Of a stretch of 64,000 nt of DNA, positions 32,048-41,230 are shown piece by piece. Position 1 is the first letter of the stretch; each line of letters begins with the position of its first letter. The notes beneath the pieces are model-generated. The model searched no databases. It was given only the letters and a program-made list of their open reading frames with translations, and had not been told where the DNA came from. The position numbers and the translations under genes are program-made. The DNA comes from Austwickia sp. TVS 96-490-7B (GTDB lineage: Bacteria; Actinomycetota; Actinomycetes; Actinomycetales; Dermatophilaceae): positions 435,194 through 499,193 of the forward strand of contig NZ_JAHPZL010000007.1 in assembly GCF_019331795.1 (NCBI RefSeq), in the 5' to 3' direction.

Positions 32048-32196
32048 GGCGCCCATGATGTCAGCCCCGACGCCTTCCCCGGCGCACTGGGCCATCTCCG
32101 GCGTACCAGCAGGACACTGGCCTGCCCGGCACCGGCGAGGAATCGCTCACCAAAATTCTTGTGAAGGAGGACTCATCGTCGATAAGGAGGGCGGAA

Positions 32197-32234
32197 CGTG
32201 GCGGGCGGCGGAGGAGGGGCCGCCGCCCGCCACG
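32197..32234 (-). terminator. hairpin terminator of the CBS gene
   Basis: A 13- to 14-bp stem GTGGCGGGCGGCGG / CCGCCGCCCGCCAC lies about 65 nt downstream of the CBS-protein stop and about 150 nt upstream of the alaA start. Confidence 0.75.
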
Positions 32235-32299
32235 GACCGCTCCAGAGCGCCCCGACAGTTGGGATATCCCTGATCGGTTGAGCGCTCGCCCACCGCAGC

Positions 32300-32731
32300 T
32301 CACTGCTGGATGTACGACGCCAAGTGGTCGGCTTCGTGCTCGAGCTGGCTGATCCGGTGCTTGACGACGTCACCGATGCTGACCAGACCCACCATCCGGC
32401 CGTCCCGCACCACCGGGACATGGCGGATCCGACGTTGGGTCATGTCCAGTGACAGGTCGGCCACGGTGGTCTCTGGGGAGCAGGTGTGCACCCGCACCGT
32501 CATGATGTCGCGCACACAGGTGCGCAGCGAGTCAGGGGCCACGGCCAGTCGGCGGACGATGTCTCGTTCGCTGACGATTCCGGCGATGGTGTCCCCGCCG
32601 TCCTCACTGACCACTGCCGCACCGATTCCGTGCGTGGCCAGCAGAGCGAGAAGTTCGGTGACATCGGCGTCCGGGGCGATCGTGGCCACGTGCGAATGTC
32701 CTTTTGAATTGAGCACATCGGCGATACGCAT
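32300..32731 (-). CDS. two-CBS-domain protein
   Basis: A 143-residue soluble protein consisting almost wholly of a CBS pair: first repeat MRIADVLNSKGHSHVATIAP to IAGIVSERDIVRRLA, second VRDIMTVRVHTCSPETTVAD to MVGLVSIGDVVKHRI. The C-terminal helix is SQLEHEADHLASYIQQ. Such stand-alone CBS proteins bind adenine nucleotides and regulate partners; no partner is evident, although it sits just downstream of the membrane pyrophosphatase on the same strand, separated by a hairpin. ATG 32731 is the only suitable start. Frame intact. Confidence 0.9.
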   Translation of the reverse strand: MRIADVLNSKGHSHVATIAPDADVTELLALLATHGIGAAVVSEDGGDTIAGIVSERDIVRRLAVAPDSLRTCVRDIMTVRVHTCSPETTVADLSLDMTQRRIRHVPVVRDGRMVGLVSIGDVVKHRISQLEHEADHLASYIQQ

Positions 32732-32793
32732 GCTGGCACGGTAAGGACCTTGGTCCCAGATGCGGAAGAGCTATTCCGGTGCGTGGACAGCGC

Positions 32794-32832
32794 CGCACGG
32801 CCCGTCCGAAAATCACCGGAACGGGCCGTGCG
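32794..32832 (-). terminator. hairpin terminator of the first pyrophosphatase gene
   Basis: CGCACGGCCCGT / ACGGGCCGTGCG, a 12-bp stem with a 15-base loop, lies 28 nt downstream of the hppA-like stop. Confidence 0.8.
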
Positions 32833-32860
32833 ATGAGTGGGGCAGATATTCGCTGAGATG

Positions 32861-35341
32861 TCAGGGTTCTGCGATCGTCGGTGTCGATGCTGAGGCCATC
32901 CCCGATTCGCCGTCCAGCATCGATTGCGCCTGACTTCCCGCGCCGATCCGCATCCCGTAGAACGACCGATATACGAAATAGGCTGAGATGACGAAGAAGG
33001 CCGCCGCCAAGCAACGGGTCAGGGTGGATGATCCGGCCTGCTCAGTGAGCTGCACCGCCAACTCCACGGCTAACAAGCCGAACAAGGTGGTGAACTTGAT
33101 CACCGGGTTCAACGCCACCGAGCTGGTGTCTTTGTAGGGGTCACCCACGGTGTCACCGACGATGGTGGCGTCATGCAACGCCGTACCCTTCGCGTGCAGA
33201 TCGACCTCGACGATCTTCTTGGCGTTGTCCCAAGCGCCACCTGCATTGGCCATGAAAATCGCCTGGTACAGACCAAACAAAGCGATCGAGATGAGGTAGC
33301 CGATGAAGAAGAACGGCTCGTAAAACGCGAAAGCCAATGTCGAGAAGAACACCCCGAGGAACATGTTCAACATGCCCTTCTGGGCATACTGTGTGCAGAT
33401 CTCCACCACTTTGCGAGAATCCTCCACGCTAGCTTTCGTGGCGCCCTCTAGCTTGATATTTTCCTTGATGAACTCGACCGCACGGTAGGCCCCGGTGGTG
33501 ACAGCTTGGATCGATGCGCCGGTGAACCAGTAGATGATGGCCCCGCCAGTGATCAAACCCAACAGGAACGGGGGGTGCAGCAATGACAAGTTCTGCACAT
33601 CATGTTTCATGCCACCGGTCAACGCCATGATGATCGAGAAGATCATGGTGGTGGCGCCGACCACCGCCGTACCGATGAGGACAGGCTTGGCAGTTGCTTT
33701 GAAGGTATTCCCGGCGCCATCGTTGTCCTCCAACAGCAACTTGGCGCGATCCCAGACGACATCAAAGCCGTAATTCCGCTTCAGCTCCTCGTCGATCCCC
33801 TCGATTTCCTCAATAACGCTCAATTCGAAGACGGACTGTGCGTTATCGGTCACCGGTCCGTAGGAGTCAACAGCAATGGTCACTGGGCCCATTCCCAAGA
33901 ACCCAAAAGCCACCAGTCCGAAAGCAAACACGGCTGGCGCGACCATCACCATGTCCAAGCCCATCGAACTCATGGCATACGCCCCGCCCATCAGCGCGAT
34001 GATGGCGATTCCCAACCAGTATGCCGAGAAGTTGCCCGCCACCAAGCCCGAGAGGATGTCCAAGGATGCGCCGCCCTGACGGGACGAGATGACCACCTCA
34101 CGGACGTGCCGGGAATGGGTGGAGGTGAACACTTTCACCAACTCCGGGATCAGTGCGCCGGCGAGAGTCCCACACGAGATGATCACGGACAACTTCCACC
34201 ACAAGGTGCCATCGCCCAAGTCGCTGATCAGTGCCGCGGAGGTCAAGAAGGTCATCACGATGCAAATCACAGAGGTGAGCCAGACCAGTGCTGACAGCGG
34301 CACCTCGAAGTTCATTTTGTCGAGATGGTCGTACCGGCGACGAGCCATGAATTCATTGCCCACGTAGGACAGTCCGGAAGCGATGACCATGACCGCGCGG
34401 ATGACGAAGATCCATACCAGCAGCTGCACCTGGATTTTCGGGTCGTGCACCGCGAGCAAGATGAACGTGATCAAGGCTACGCCAGTCACGCCGTACGTCT
34501 CAAAACCATCTGCGGAGGGGCCGACCGAGTCGCCAGCATTGTCACCGGTGCAGTCGGCGATCACGCCGGGATTACGGGCGTCGTCCTCTTTAATCTTGAA
34601 GACGATCTTCATCAGGTCCGAACCGATGTCCGCGATCTTAGTGAAGATCCCGCCCGCAATGCGCAGTGCTGACGCACCGAGTGATTCACCAATCGCAAAC
34701 CCGATGAAGCAGGAACCCGCGATCTCCCCGGGGAGAAACAGCATGATGACCAGCATCATCATCAGTTCGATGGAGATCAGCACCATGCCGATGCTCATGC
34801 CTGACTTCATCGGGATCTCGTAGACCGGGAATGGTTTGCCCGGCAGGGCGGCAAACGCCGTACGGCTATTGGCAAAGGTATTGACTCGGATCCCAAACCA
34901 GGCGACCGCGTAGGAACCGCCCATGCCGATCAGGCTGAACAGCAGCACGATCGCAACTCGACCAGGGGAGAAGTGCATCAACACGCCGAAGTACACCGCG
35001 ATCACCGCGGCGATGAAGGTCCACAGGATGAGCAGGAATTTTCCCTGCTGGATCAGATATGCCTTGCAAGTCTCGTAGATCAGCTCAGAGATCTCCCGCA
35101 TCGACGGGTGGACCGGCATGCGTTGTAACTGGCGGTAGGTGAGGAAACCGAAAGCCAACCCGAACAGACACACGATCAGGCCGAGGGACAGCAGGGCACG
35201 TCCGCCCATGCTCCCGGAGAAGAAAGAGACGAGATTCAGATCGGGGAGAACCAGATCAGCCTCACTGGAGGCGGGCAGACTGGCAGGTACGCCGAAAACG
35301 GACATTTCCGTCACGGCAGGAATAAGGGGCAACTGAGACAT
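32861..35341 (-). CDS. hppA: membrane-bound proton-translocating pyrophosphatase, divergent type
   Basis: About 826 residues with some 16 helices. Pyrophosphate-site motifs are GGIFTKIADIGSDLMK, KEDDARNPGVIADCTGDNAG, AVDSYGPVTDNAQSVFELS and NAGGAWDNAKKIVEVDLHAKGT (in part) with GDTVGDPYKDTSS. Compared with canonical enzymes, the DNVGDCAGMAADLFE block reads DNAGDSVGPSADGFE, and there is an insert around VWDRAKLLLEDNDG. The K+-dependence position is Lys (GNTFKAT), predicting a K+-independent pump. It couples PPi hydrolysis to ion export, probably H+; Na+ regulation is known in divergent clades, so this is inference. ATG 35341 is chosen; GTG 35359 is in frame. A canonical second copy lies at 42685. 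Confidence 0.93.
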   Translation of the reverse strand: MSQLPLIPAVTEMSVFGVPASLPASSEADLVLPDLNLVSFFSGSMGGRALLSLGLIVCLFGLAFGFLTYRQLQRMPVHPSMREISELIYETCKAYLIQQGKFLLILWTFIAAVIAVYFGVLMHFSPGRVAIVLLFSLIGMGGSYAVAWFGIRVNTFANSRTAFAALPGKPFPVYEIPMKSGMSIGMVLISIELMMMLVIMLFLPGEIAGSCFIGFAIGESLGASALRIAGGIFTKIADIGSDLMKIVFKIKEDDARNPGVIADCTGDNAGDSVGPSADGFETYGVTGVALITFILLAVHDPKIQVQLLVWIFVIRAVMVIASGLSYVGNEFMARRRYDHLDKMNFEVPLSALVWLTSVICIVMTFLTSAALISDLGDGTLWWKLSVIISCGTLAGALIPELVKVFTSTHSRHVREVVISSRQGGASLDILSGLVAGNFSAYWLGIAIIALMGGAYAMSSMGLDMVMVAPAVFAFGLVAFGFLGMGPVTIAVDSYGPVTDNAQSVFELSVIEEIEGIDEELKRNYGFDVVWDRAKLLLEDNDGAGNTFKATAKPVLIGTAVVGATTMIFSIIMALTGGMKHDVQNLSLLHPPFLLGLITGGAIIYWFTGASIQAVTTGAYRAVEFIKENIKLEGATKASVEDSRKVVEICTQYAQKGMLNMFLGVFFSTLAFAFYEPFFFIGYLISIALFGLYQAIFMANAGGAWDNAKKIVEVDLHAKGTALHDATIVGDTVGDPYKDTSSVALNPVIKFTTLFGLLAVELAVQLTEQAGSSTLTRCLAAAFFVISAYFVYRSFYGMRIGAGSQAQSMLDGESGMASASTPTIAEP

Positions 35342-35496
35342 GACGGTCCGTTCTCGCACCGTTGCGTGTGTCGGATGTAATTGTCAGCGCCGAACGAGGC
35401 GCGGTTCTATTCCAGTCCTTGGCACAATTCCCCTGAAGGGACCTAGGTCCCCGCCTGGGGGCCGGTGCGCGGGCCACGCGGAACCCCTGGCAGAAT
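35342..35496. promoter_or_regulatory. divergent region hppA/Nudix with a 14-bp palindrome
   Basis: GGGACCTAGGTCCC at 35438-35451 is a perfect 14-bp palindrome roughly 100 bp from the pyrophosphatase start and 45 bp from the Nudix start. It is a candidate operator; no regulator is known. Confidence 0.4.
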
Positions 35497-35982
35497 ATGC
35501 CTGTGACCAGCACTTCTTCCCCAGGCCTGCCGGGATGTCGACCGTATGATGATGACACTGTTGGCGTGGTTGGTATCGCTCTGGTCGACTGTCTCGACCA
35601 TCCGACCAGATTGCTTGGTGGGCGCCGAACACGTCCCGCAGAAATAGCCGGCGGATGGGAACTTCCGGGGGGTAAAGTCGAGCCGGGCGAGACATGGCTT
35701 GAAGCGGCACGCAGAGAACTCCACGAAGAACTCGGGGTGGATATCAGGATCGGTGATTTCCTGCCCGGTCCAGAAGAAGGCTCACTGTGGCGATTGGGGC
35801 CTCGGCATGTGATGGGGGTGTGGTGGGCCGAGGTGACCCACGGAGTGGCCCGTCCTCTTCAGGACCATGACCTTCTTCGATGGCTGCCGCTTCCAGAGCT
35901 GTACGACGTGCCTTGGCTGGGCGGAGATCTCCCTGTCGTGCGCGCGATCGGTGCGCTGATGGGCGCAGAGTCTCGACGCTGA
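35497..35982 (+). CDS. Nudix hydrolase (MutT-like)
   Basis: A 161-residue hydrolase of nucleoside diphosphate derivatives. The Nudix box is complete: [24 protein letters not shown] (G-x5-E-x7-R-E-x2-E-E-x-G; cited for pattern) at about residues 58-81, preceded by WELPGGK as in MutT-type 8-oxo-dGTP sanitizers. [18 protein letters not shown] is the first strand pair. ATG 35497 is used; GTG at 35503 is also possible. It reads towards typA, with 80 nt between. The substrate is unproven. Confidence 0.92.
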   Translation: MPVTSTSSPGLPGCRPYDDDTVGVVGIALVDCLDHPTRLLGGRRTRPAEIAGGWELPGGKVEPGETWLEAARRELHEELGVDIRIGDFLPGPEEGSLWRLGPRHVMGVWWAEVTHGVARPLQDHDLLRWLPLPELYDVPWLGGDLPVVRAIGALMGAESRR

Positions 35983-36062
35983 CGGTCCTCGACGCCACAG
36001 ATCGGCCCATCAGCACCTGGCTGTGTCTCAGGCACACCTTGAGGGCTGAGACAATAGGGCAT

Positions 36063-37979
36063 ATGGCCTCACAGACCCGCGCAGACATCCGCAATGTCGC
36101 CATCGTCGCTCACGTCGACCACGGCAAGACGACCCTCGTTGACAAGATGCTCTGGCAGGGAGGAGCCTTCGGCGAGCACGATCACGTGGCCGAACGGGCG
36201 ATGGACTCCGGTGACCTGGAGCGGGAAAAGGGCATCACGATCCTCGCGAAGAACACCGCGATCCACTACAACGGCCCTTCCGCACGGGCTGCAGGCTGCG
36301 CCGATGGCGTGACCATCAACATCATCGACACCCCAGGGCACGCTGACTTCGGCGGTGAGGTCGAGCGAGGGCTGTCTATGGTCGATGGGGTTGTCCTGCT
36401 GGTCGACGCCAGTGAAGGCCCACTGCCGCAAACCCGTTTCGTGCTGCGGAAGGCGCTGTCGGCGAAGCTGCCCGTCGTGCTGTGCATCAACAAGGTGGAC
36501 CGCCCGGACAGCCGGATCGCTGAGGTCGAGGACGAGGTCTACGAGTTGTTCATGGACCTCATCGAGGACGCTGACCACCACGCGGACCAACTGGAATTCC
36601 CGATCGTCTACGCCTCAGCGAAGGCGGGCAAGGCATCCGTCGAGCGTCCCGCTGATGGCGGGGTGCCGGACAGCCCCGACTTGGAGCCACTGTTCCGGAC
36701 GATCATGGAGACCATTCCTGCGCCGACGTACGACGATGAAGCTCCGCTGCAAGCGCACGTCACCAACCTGGACTCGTCGAACTTCCTCGGTCGTCTGGCG
36801 CTGTTGCGCGTGTTTAACGGGGAGATTCGTAAGGGTCAGCAGGTCGCGTGGATGAAGCACGACCGCAGCGTGGAGCGCGTCAAAGTCAGCGAACTGCTCA
36901 TCACTGAGGGCTTGGAGCGCAAGCCGTTGGAGAGTGGTGCGGCGCGCCCCGGTGACATCATCGCGATCGCTGGAATCCCGGAGATCATGATCGGTGACAC
37001 CATCGCCGACCCGGAGGATCCCCGTCAGCTGCCGCTGATCAAGGTCGACGAACCCGCGATCTCCATGACGATCGGCACCAACACCTCCCCGCTCGCGGGG
37101 CGGGTCCGCGGCGCCAAGGTCACGGCACGCTTGGTGAAGGACCGCCTCGACCGTGAGCTTGTCGGCAATGTGTCATTGCGCGTGCTGCCCACTGAGCGTC
37201 CCGACGCCTGGGAGGTGCAGGGCCGTGGAGAGCTGGCCCTGGCGATCCTGGTGGAGCAAATGCGCCGGGAGGGATATGAGCTGACTGTCGGCAAGCCGCA
37301 GGTGGTCACGCGCGAGGTGGATGGGAAGGTCCATGAGCCCGTCGAGCGACTGACCATCGACACCCCGGAGGAGTTCTTGGGGGCGGTGACGCAGTTGATG
37401 GCTGCCCGTAAGGGGCGCATGGAGCAAATGGTCAACCACGGCACGGGCTGGGTGCGTATGGAATTCCTGGTGCCGAGCCGCGGCATGATCGGCTTCCGCA
37501 CCGAATTCCTCACCGAGACTCGGGGTACGGGGATCGCTCACCACGTCTTCGAGGGCTACGAGCCGTGGTTCGGGCCGATTGTCACCCGTCTGACCGGGTC
37601 GCTGGTGGCCGACCGGACCGGGGCTGCGACGACGTACGCGATGTTCAACTTGCAGGAGCGCGGCACGATGTTCCTCGAGCCGACCACTGAGGTCTACGAG
37701 GGCATGATCGTCGGGGAAAACTCCCGCACCGAGGACATGGACGTCAACATCACCAAAGAGAAGAAGCTCACTAACGTGCGCTCTTCCACCGCGGACGTGT
37801 TGGAACGGTTGATCCCGCCGCGCAAGTTGTCGTTGGAACAGTGCTTGGAGTTCTGTCGGGAAGACGAGTGCGTCGAGGTCACACCGGAGGCGGTGCGCAT
37901 CCGCAAGGTCGTGCTGGACCAGACCGAACGGGCTCGGGCGGCGGCTCGGGCGCGCAGCGAGGCTAAACGCGACAACTGA
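36063..37979 (+). CDS. typA: translational GTPase TypA/BipA
   Basis: A 638-residue ribosome-binding GTPase of the elongation-factor family, acting in 50S assembly and stress growth. The G-domain motifs are G1 [11 protein letters not shown]2 [11 protein letters not shown]3 [15 protein letters not shown]4 NKVDRPDSR and G5 ASAKAG. Domain II, the EF-G-like domains ([20 protein letters not shown]) and the TypA-specific C-terminal domain ([20 protein letters not shown]) follow. ATG 36063 is fixed by [20 protein letters not shown]. The length is slightly above the usual 610 owing to a loop after position 75 ([12 protein letters not shown]). It is followed by a 19-bp hairpin. Confidence 0.97.
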   Translation: MASQTRADIRNVAIVAHVDHGKTTLVDKMLWQGGAFGEHDHVAERAMDSGDLEREKGITILAKNTAIHYNGPSARAAGCADGVTINIIDTPGHADFGGEVERGLSMVDGVVLLVDASEGPLPQTRFVLRKALSAKLPVVLCINKVDRPDSRIAEVEDEVYELFMDLIEDADHHADQLEFPIVYASAKAGKASVERPADGGVPDSPDLEPLFRTIMETIPAPTYDDEAPLQAHVTNLDSSNFLGRLALLRVFNGEIRKGQQVAWMKHDRSVERVKVSELLITEGLERKPLESGAARPGDIIAIAGIPEIMIGDTIADPEDPRQLPLIKVDEPAISMTIGTNTSPLAGRVRGAKVTARLVKDRLDRELVGNVSLRVLPTERPDAWEVQGRGELALAILVEQMRREGYELTVGKPQVVTREVDGKVHEPVERLTIDTPEEFLGAVTQLMAARKGRMEQMVNHGTGWVRMEFLVPSRGMIGFRTEFLTETRGTGIAHHVFEGYEPWFGPIVTRLTGSLVADRTGAATTYAMFNLQERGTMFLEPTTEVYEGMIVGENSRTEDMDVNITKEKKLTNVRSSTADVLERLIPPRKLSLEQCLEFCREDECVEVTPEAVRIRKVVLDQTERARAAARARSEAKRDN

Positions 37980-37992
37980 CCTTTTGCCGATG

Positions 37993-38034
37993 AGGGATGC
38001 CCCTGACCTGGGAGACCAGGTCAGGGGCATCCCT
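37993..38034 (+). terminator. strong hairpin terminator of typA
   Basis: A 19-bp perfect stem (37993-38011 with 38016-38034) and GAGA tetraloop begin 14 nt after the typA stop. This is the longest perfect hairpin in the window. Confidence 0.92.
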
Positions 38035-38131
38035 TGTGGCCGTGGAGATCTGCTGATGAGCGGACAGCGAGTCGGACGTCAGTGTCTACTGGTGAATGAC
38101 ACCATTTGTCCAGCTTCTGTGAGGTTCCTGC

Positions 38132-39145
38132 ATGCGCACCATGGCCGCCGCTCGGCTCAACCTGACCAGCCATACCCTGACGGTCGAGGAGGTGCCGGTG
38201 CCTACCCCGGGACCGGGAGAAGTGCTGATTCAGGTCAAATCGGCTGGGGTGTGCCTGTCCGATGTCCACCTTGTTGAAGGGGTGATCCGGCCGCAGTTCC
38301 TCGACGGTGATGTTGTCACCCTTGGCCACGAAGTCGCCGGTGTCATTGACGCTTGTGGGCCGGGCATTGAGGCACCTGACCACCTAGAGACCGGCATGCG
38401 GGTCCTCCTTCAGGCTGGTCATCGCACTCCCGCCGGTCGGATTCTCACTCGTGGGGTCGATTACGACGGCGGGTACGCCGAATATGCGCTAGCCCGTGCT
38501 GAAACGGTTGTGCCCATCCCTGATTCTTTGTCTTTTGATCAGGCCGCGATCATCCCGGATGCAGTCTCCACCCCGTGGGCGGCGGTCAGTGCTACCGCCC
38601 ATGTGCACGCTGGCGAAGCCATCGGGGTGTGGGGCCTCGGCGGGCTTGGCGCGCACGCCGTTCAACTCTTGCGGATGAGTGGGGCAGCCCCGATCATCGG
38701 GATCGACCCACTCCCCGCAGCCCGAGACCGGGCGTTGTGTCTGGGTGCCGACGTGGTGGCCCACCCTGACGAAGCAGCGGAGGTCATTGCCGGGATCGCT
38801 CCGGACGGCGTGGATGCCGCGTTCGACTTTGCTGGGGTCGCTGCGGTACGCACCCAGGCGTTACAGGTCCTGGCCCGTCATGGGCGACTGGTCGTTGTCG
38901 GGCTCGCTGGGCACGGCCTGGAGATCGAATCCGACATGGCGTTTGCTTTCAAAGGTCAGTCCGTGATCGGGAATTACGGCAGCGAAGCGGGTCATGTCAG
39001 AGAACTCGTCCATCTTCTCCAACATGGCCGACTGGACTTTTCAACATCGATCACGGACACCTTCCCCTTGTCAGAGGCACCTGCGGTGATTGAACGCCTC
39101 GAACGCAAAGAAGGAAATCCGATCCGTTTCGTCTTGCATCCCTGA
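38132..39145 (+). CDS. zinc-type medium-chain alcohol dehydrogenase
   Basis: A 337-residue MDR oxidoreductase. The GroES-like domain has VKSAGVCLSDVHLVEG with the first zinc Cys and LGHEVAGVI with the His-Glu pair. The Rossmann motif is GVWGLGGLGAHAVQLLRMSG, with IGIDPLPAARDRAL choosing the cofactor. The four-cysteine structural-zinc lobe seen in classical alcohol dehydrogenases is absent: the corresponding part reads LLQAGHRTPAGRILTRGVDY. Substrate and cofactor are therefore uncertain. ATG 38132 follows a GAGGTTCCTGC region. It is monocistronic between the typA terminator and the TfoX gene. Confidence 0.9.
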   Translation: MRTMAAARLNLTSHTLTVEEVPVPTPGPGEVLIQVKSAGVCLSDVHLVEGVIRPQFLDGDVVTLGHEVAGVIDACGPGIEAPDHLETGMRVLLQAGHRTPAGRILTRGVDYDGGYAEYALARAETVVPIPDSLSFDQAAIIPDAVSTPWAAVSATAHVHAGEAIGVWGLGGLGAHAVQLLRMSGAAPIIGIDPLPAARDRALCLGADVVAHPDEAAEVIAGIAPDGVDAAFDFAGVAAVRTQALQVLARHGRLVVVGLAGHGLEIESDMAFAFKGQSVIGNYGSEAGHVRELVHLLQHGRLDFSTSITDTFPLSEAPAVIERLERKEGNPIRFVLHP

Positions 39146-39277
39146 CGGTCGAGGTGGTGCGCCAGGGGCGCTGACAGGTTTGCCTCGCCCAGCGTTGGCG
39201 CTGGAAGGATCTACCCCCGATCATGGACGTGTTTGTCTGCCAGGGGATCTGGGGACGAAGATCGGAGAGGGGATCAC

Positions 39278-39607
39278 ATGGCGTACGACAGGCGTCTCGC
39301 CGAACGCATCAGAGCTGCCATCGTCGGAGATCACGTCGTCAAGGAGGTCGTGATGCTCGGCGGGTTGACTTTCATGGTCAATGAGCGGATGGCCATGACA
39401 GTCGGATCGCAGGGACAACTGATGGTGCGATGCGACCCGGCCGACACCGCCCACCTGCTCAGCAGGATCGGCACTGATCGGCCTCAAGGGTGGGGCCGCT
39501 CGATACGGCACGGTTGGATCGCTGTCAATGCCGATGTCATCGGCGATGATGCTGCACTGCGCTTCTGGGTCGAAGAGTCCCTGCGATACGTCACCTCCGA
39601 GGGGTGA
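39278..39607 (+). CDS. TfoX N-terminal domain protein
   Basis: A 109-residue protein matching the TfoX/Sxy N-terminal domain: AYDRRLAERIRAAIVGDHVV, VVMLGGLTFMVNERMAMTV, LMVRCDPADTAHLL and GWIAVNADVIGDDAALRFWV. In gamma-proteobacteria TfoX controls competence; stand-alone actinobacterial versions have no known role. ATG 39278 is preceded by GGAGAGGGG. The gene faces the amidase gene convergently. Confidence 0.88.
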   Translation: MAYDRRLAERIRAAIVGDHVVKEVVMLGGLTFMVNERMAMTVGSQGQLMVRCDPADTAHLLSRIGTDRPQGWGRSIRHGWIAVNADVIGDDAALRFWVEESLRYVTSEG

Positions 39608-39621
39608 CCCCGCCAAGGGCT

Positions 39622-39678
39622 GGCCCGGCGTCGTCGTGGCGCGGCATCACGGCGACACGACGTACGTCGGGCCAGGCC
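39622..39678. terminator. imperfect hairpin between convergent genes
   Basis: TGGCCCGGCGTCGTCGTG pairs, with one bulge, with CACGACGTACGTCGGGCCA. It is a plausible bidirectional terminator between tfoX-like and amidase genes. Confidence 0.5.
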
Positions 39679-39688
39679 TATGGCACGT

Positions 39689-41107
39689 TCATGACGGCCA
39701 GGGTGGCCTGCGGCCAGGCTGTGAGCGCTCCAGCTGTGCGGCCAGTGGCAACAGAGCTGTTTCGTCGCCGCCTGGGGAATACAACTGCACGCCTACTGGT
39801 AATCCGTCGACGATCCCACCAGGCACTGACATCGCGGCATGTCCGGTGACATTGGCTAATGACGTGAATGCCACCAATGGCATCGACCGTCGTAACGTGC
39901 GGGCCGCCCCAGCGCCGGCCACCCTCCCCACCAGTGGCGGCACCACCGCCATCGTGGGGGAAAGCAGCACGTCATACGCCCCGAACCGCTCCCGGACGCC
40001 CCGCGCGATCCGGGCCGCTTCCCGGATCGCGGCGAGCCGCACCAGCGGACGCACCCACGCCCCCGACCGCAGCATGGCCTTGGTACGCCGCTCGCACCGT
40101 CGCACGTTCTCCACTCGGCGGCTCTCCTCACGGATTGCTGCATAAAACAGCGGCACCAACGCTGACTGCGCGTCCGGCCACCGACAGGTCAGTTCGCTGA
40201 CGTCGTGCCCGGCCTGACTGCATCGACCCGCCACGTCGAGTACCACCGCTCGCACGCGTGGGTCCACTGTCACTCCCGGCCAGGGACTCCGCGCTATCAC
40301 CGCGATCCGTAACCGGCCTGGGTCACGCCCAGCGGCCTCGGTAAAAGTCATTGATGGTGCTGGGGCGGCATACCGGTCAACTCGTGTCGCGCCTCGAAGG
40401 ACGTCATAGGTCACTGCCGTGTCCTGGACCGTTCGGGACAGTGGGCCAAGCGTGCCCAGCGGTCCCCACAGGTTGCTATACGGCGCCGTACTGACCCGCC
40501 CTCGGACGGGCTTGAGACCCACCAACCCAGTGCATGATGCTGGGATTCGCAGCGAGCCGCCACCGTCACTCCCCAACCCGAGCGGCACCCACCCGGCAGC
40601 GACTGCCACCGCAGAGCCACCGCTGCTGCCACCAGGAGAGCGGCGCAAATCCCAGGGGTTGCGGGTTTCTCCCCAGTCACCTTCGGTGAACGGGAACTGG
40701 CCGAATTCGGGCATCCGAGTCGTGGCAACGGGCACCGCTCCCGCTGCCCGCAGGCGACGAACCACCTCGGAATCCTCGAGCGAAGGAAGGGAATGGGCCC
40801 GTCCACCGAACGTCGTCACCACTCCGGCGAGGTCGAGTTCTGCTTTGACCACCACCGGCACACCCGCCAACGGGCCAGGATCCCCACCGGCGTGAATGAT
40901 GGCGTCGACCTGCTGCGCCGCATTCAGCGCGGCCTCATCGCACACGGTCTCCACTGCGTGTAACTGATCGTCACCGGCAGCGATCTGCGCGAGCGCCGAC
41001 TCGACCGCCGACACCGCCGTACGTCGTCCCGCATGCACCTGCGCCGCGAGAGACACCGCAGTCTCGTCCCACCTGTCCCGCGGGTCACCGTTCATGAGCT
41101 TCATCAT
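39689..41107 (-). CDS. amidase (amidase-signature family)
   Basis: About 472 residues of the Ser-cisSer-Lys hydrolases. Catalytic Lys lies in VPVVVKAELDLAG, cis-Ser in SPGGSSGGSAVAVAAG and nucleophile Ser in GLGSDGGGSLRIPAS; the usual Thr of GSDTGGS is Gly here. GLVGLKPVRGRVS and PLSRTVQDTAV complete the signature. It is not GatA, since no gatB/gatC adjoins and the substrate loop differs, so it is a general acylamide hydrolase of unknown substrate. Several in-frame ATGs (41107, 41104, 41095) precede GDPRDRWDETAVSL; the first is given. Frame intact. Confidence 0.88.
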   Translation of the reverse strand: MMKLMNGDPRDRWDETAVSLAAQVHAGRRTAVSAVESALAQIAAGDDQLHAVETVCDEAALNAAQQVDAIIHAGGDPGPLAGVPVVVKAELDLAGVVTTFGGRAHSLPSLEDSEVVRRLRAAGAVPVATTRMPEFGQFPFTEGDWGETRNPWDLRRSPGGSSGGSAVAVAAGWVPLGLGSDGGGSLRIPASCTGLVGLKPVRGRVSTAPYSNLWGPLGTLGPLSRTVQDTAVTYDVLRGATRVDRYAAPAPSMTFTEAAGRDPGRLRIAVIARSPWPGVTVDPRVRAVVLDVAGRCSQAGHDVSELTCRWPDAQSALVPLFYAAIREESRRVENVRRCERRTKAMLRSGAWVRPLVRLAAIREAARIARGVRERFGAYDVLLSPTMAVVPPLVGRVAGAGAARTLRRSMPLVAFTSLANVTGHAAMSVPGGIVDGLPVGVQLYSPGGDETALLPLAAQLERSQPGRRPPWPS

Positions 41108-41230
41108 GCCGGAGCGTGACCACCGGGCGGACAACCTGCCCGATGCAGCTCACCGGGGTGGGGCCGGCATTGCCGTGCTCGGTAGCGTAACCTCAACAGC
41201 TCGTCCGTCCGTCCCTCTCGGAGGCCCTTC

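Noticed and set aside
33602-34294. 230-codon open frame antisense to the first pyrophosphatase
   Set aside because: The His/Arg/Gln-rich translation without domains is the complement of hydrophobic helices.
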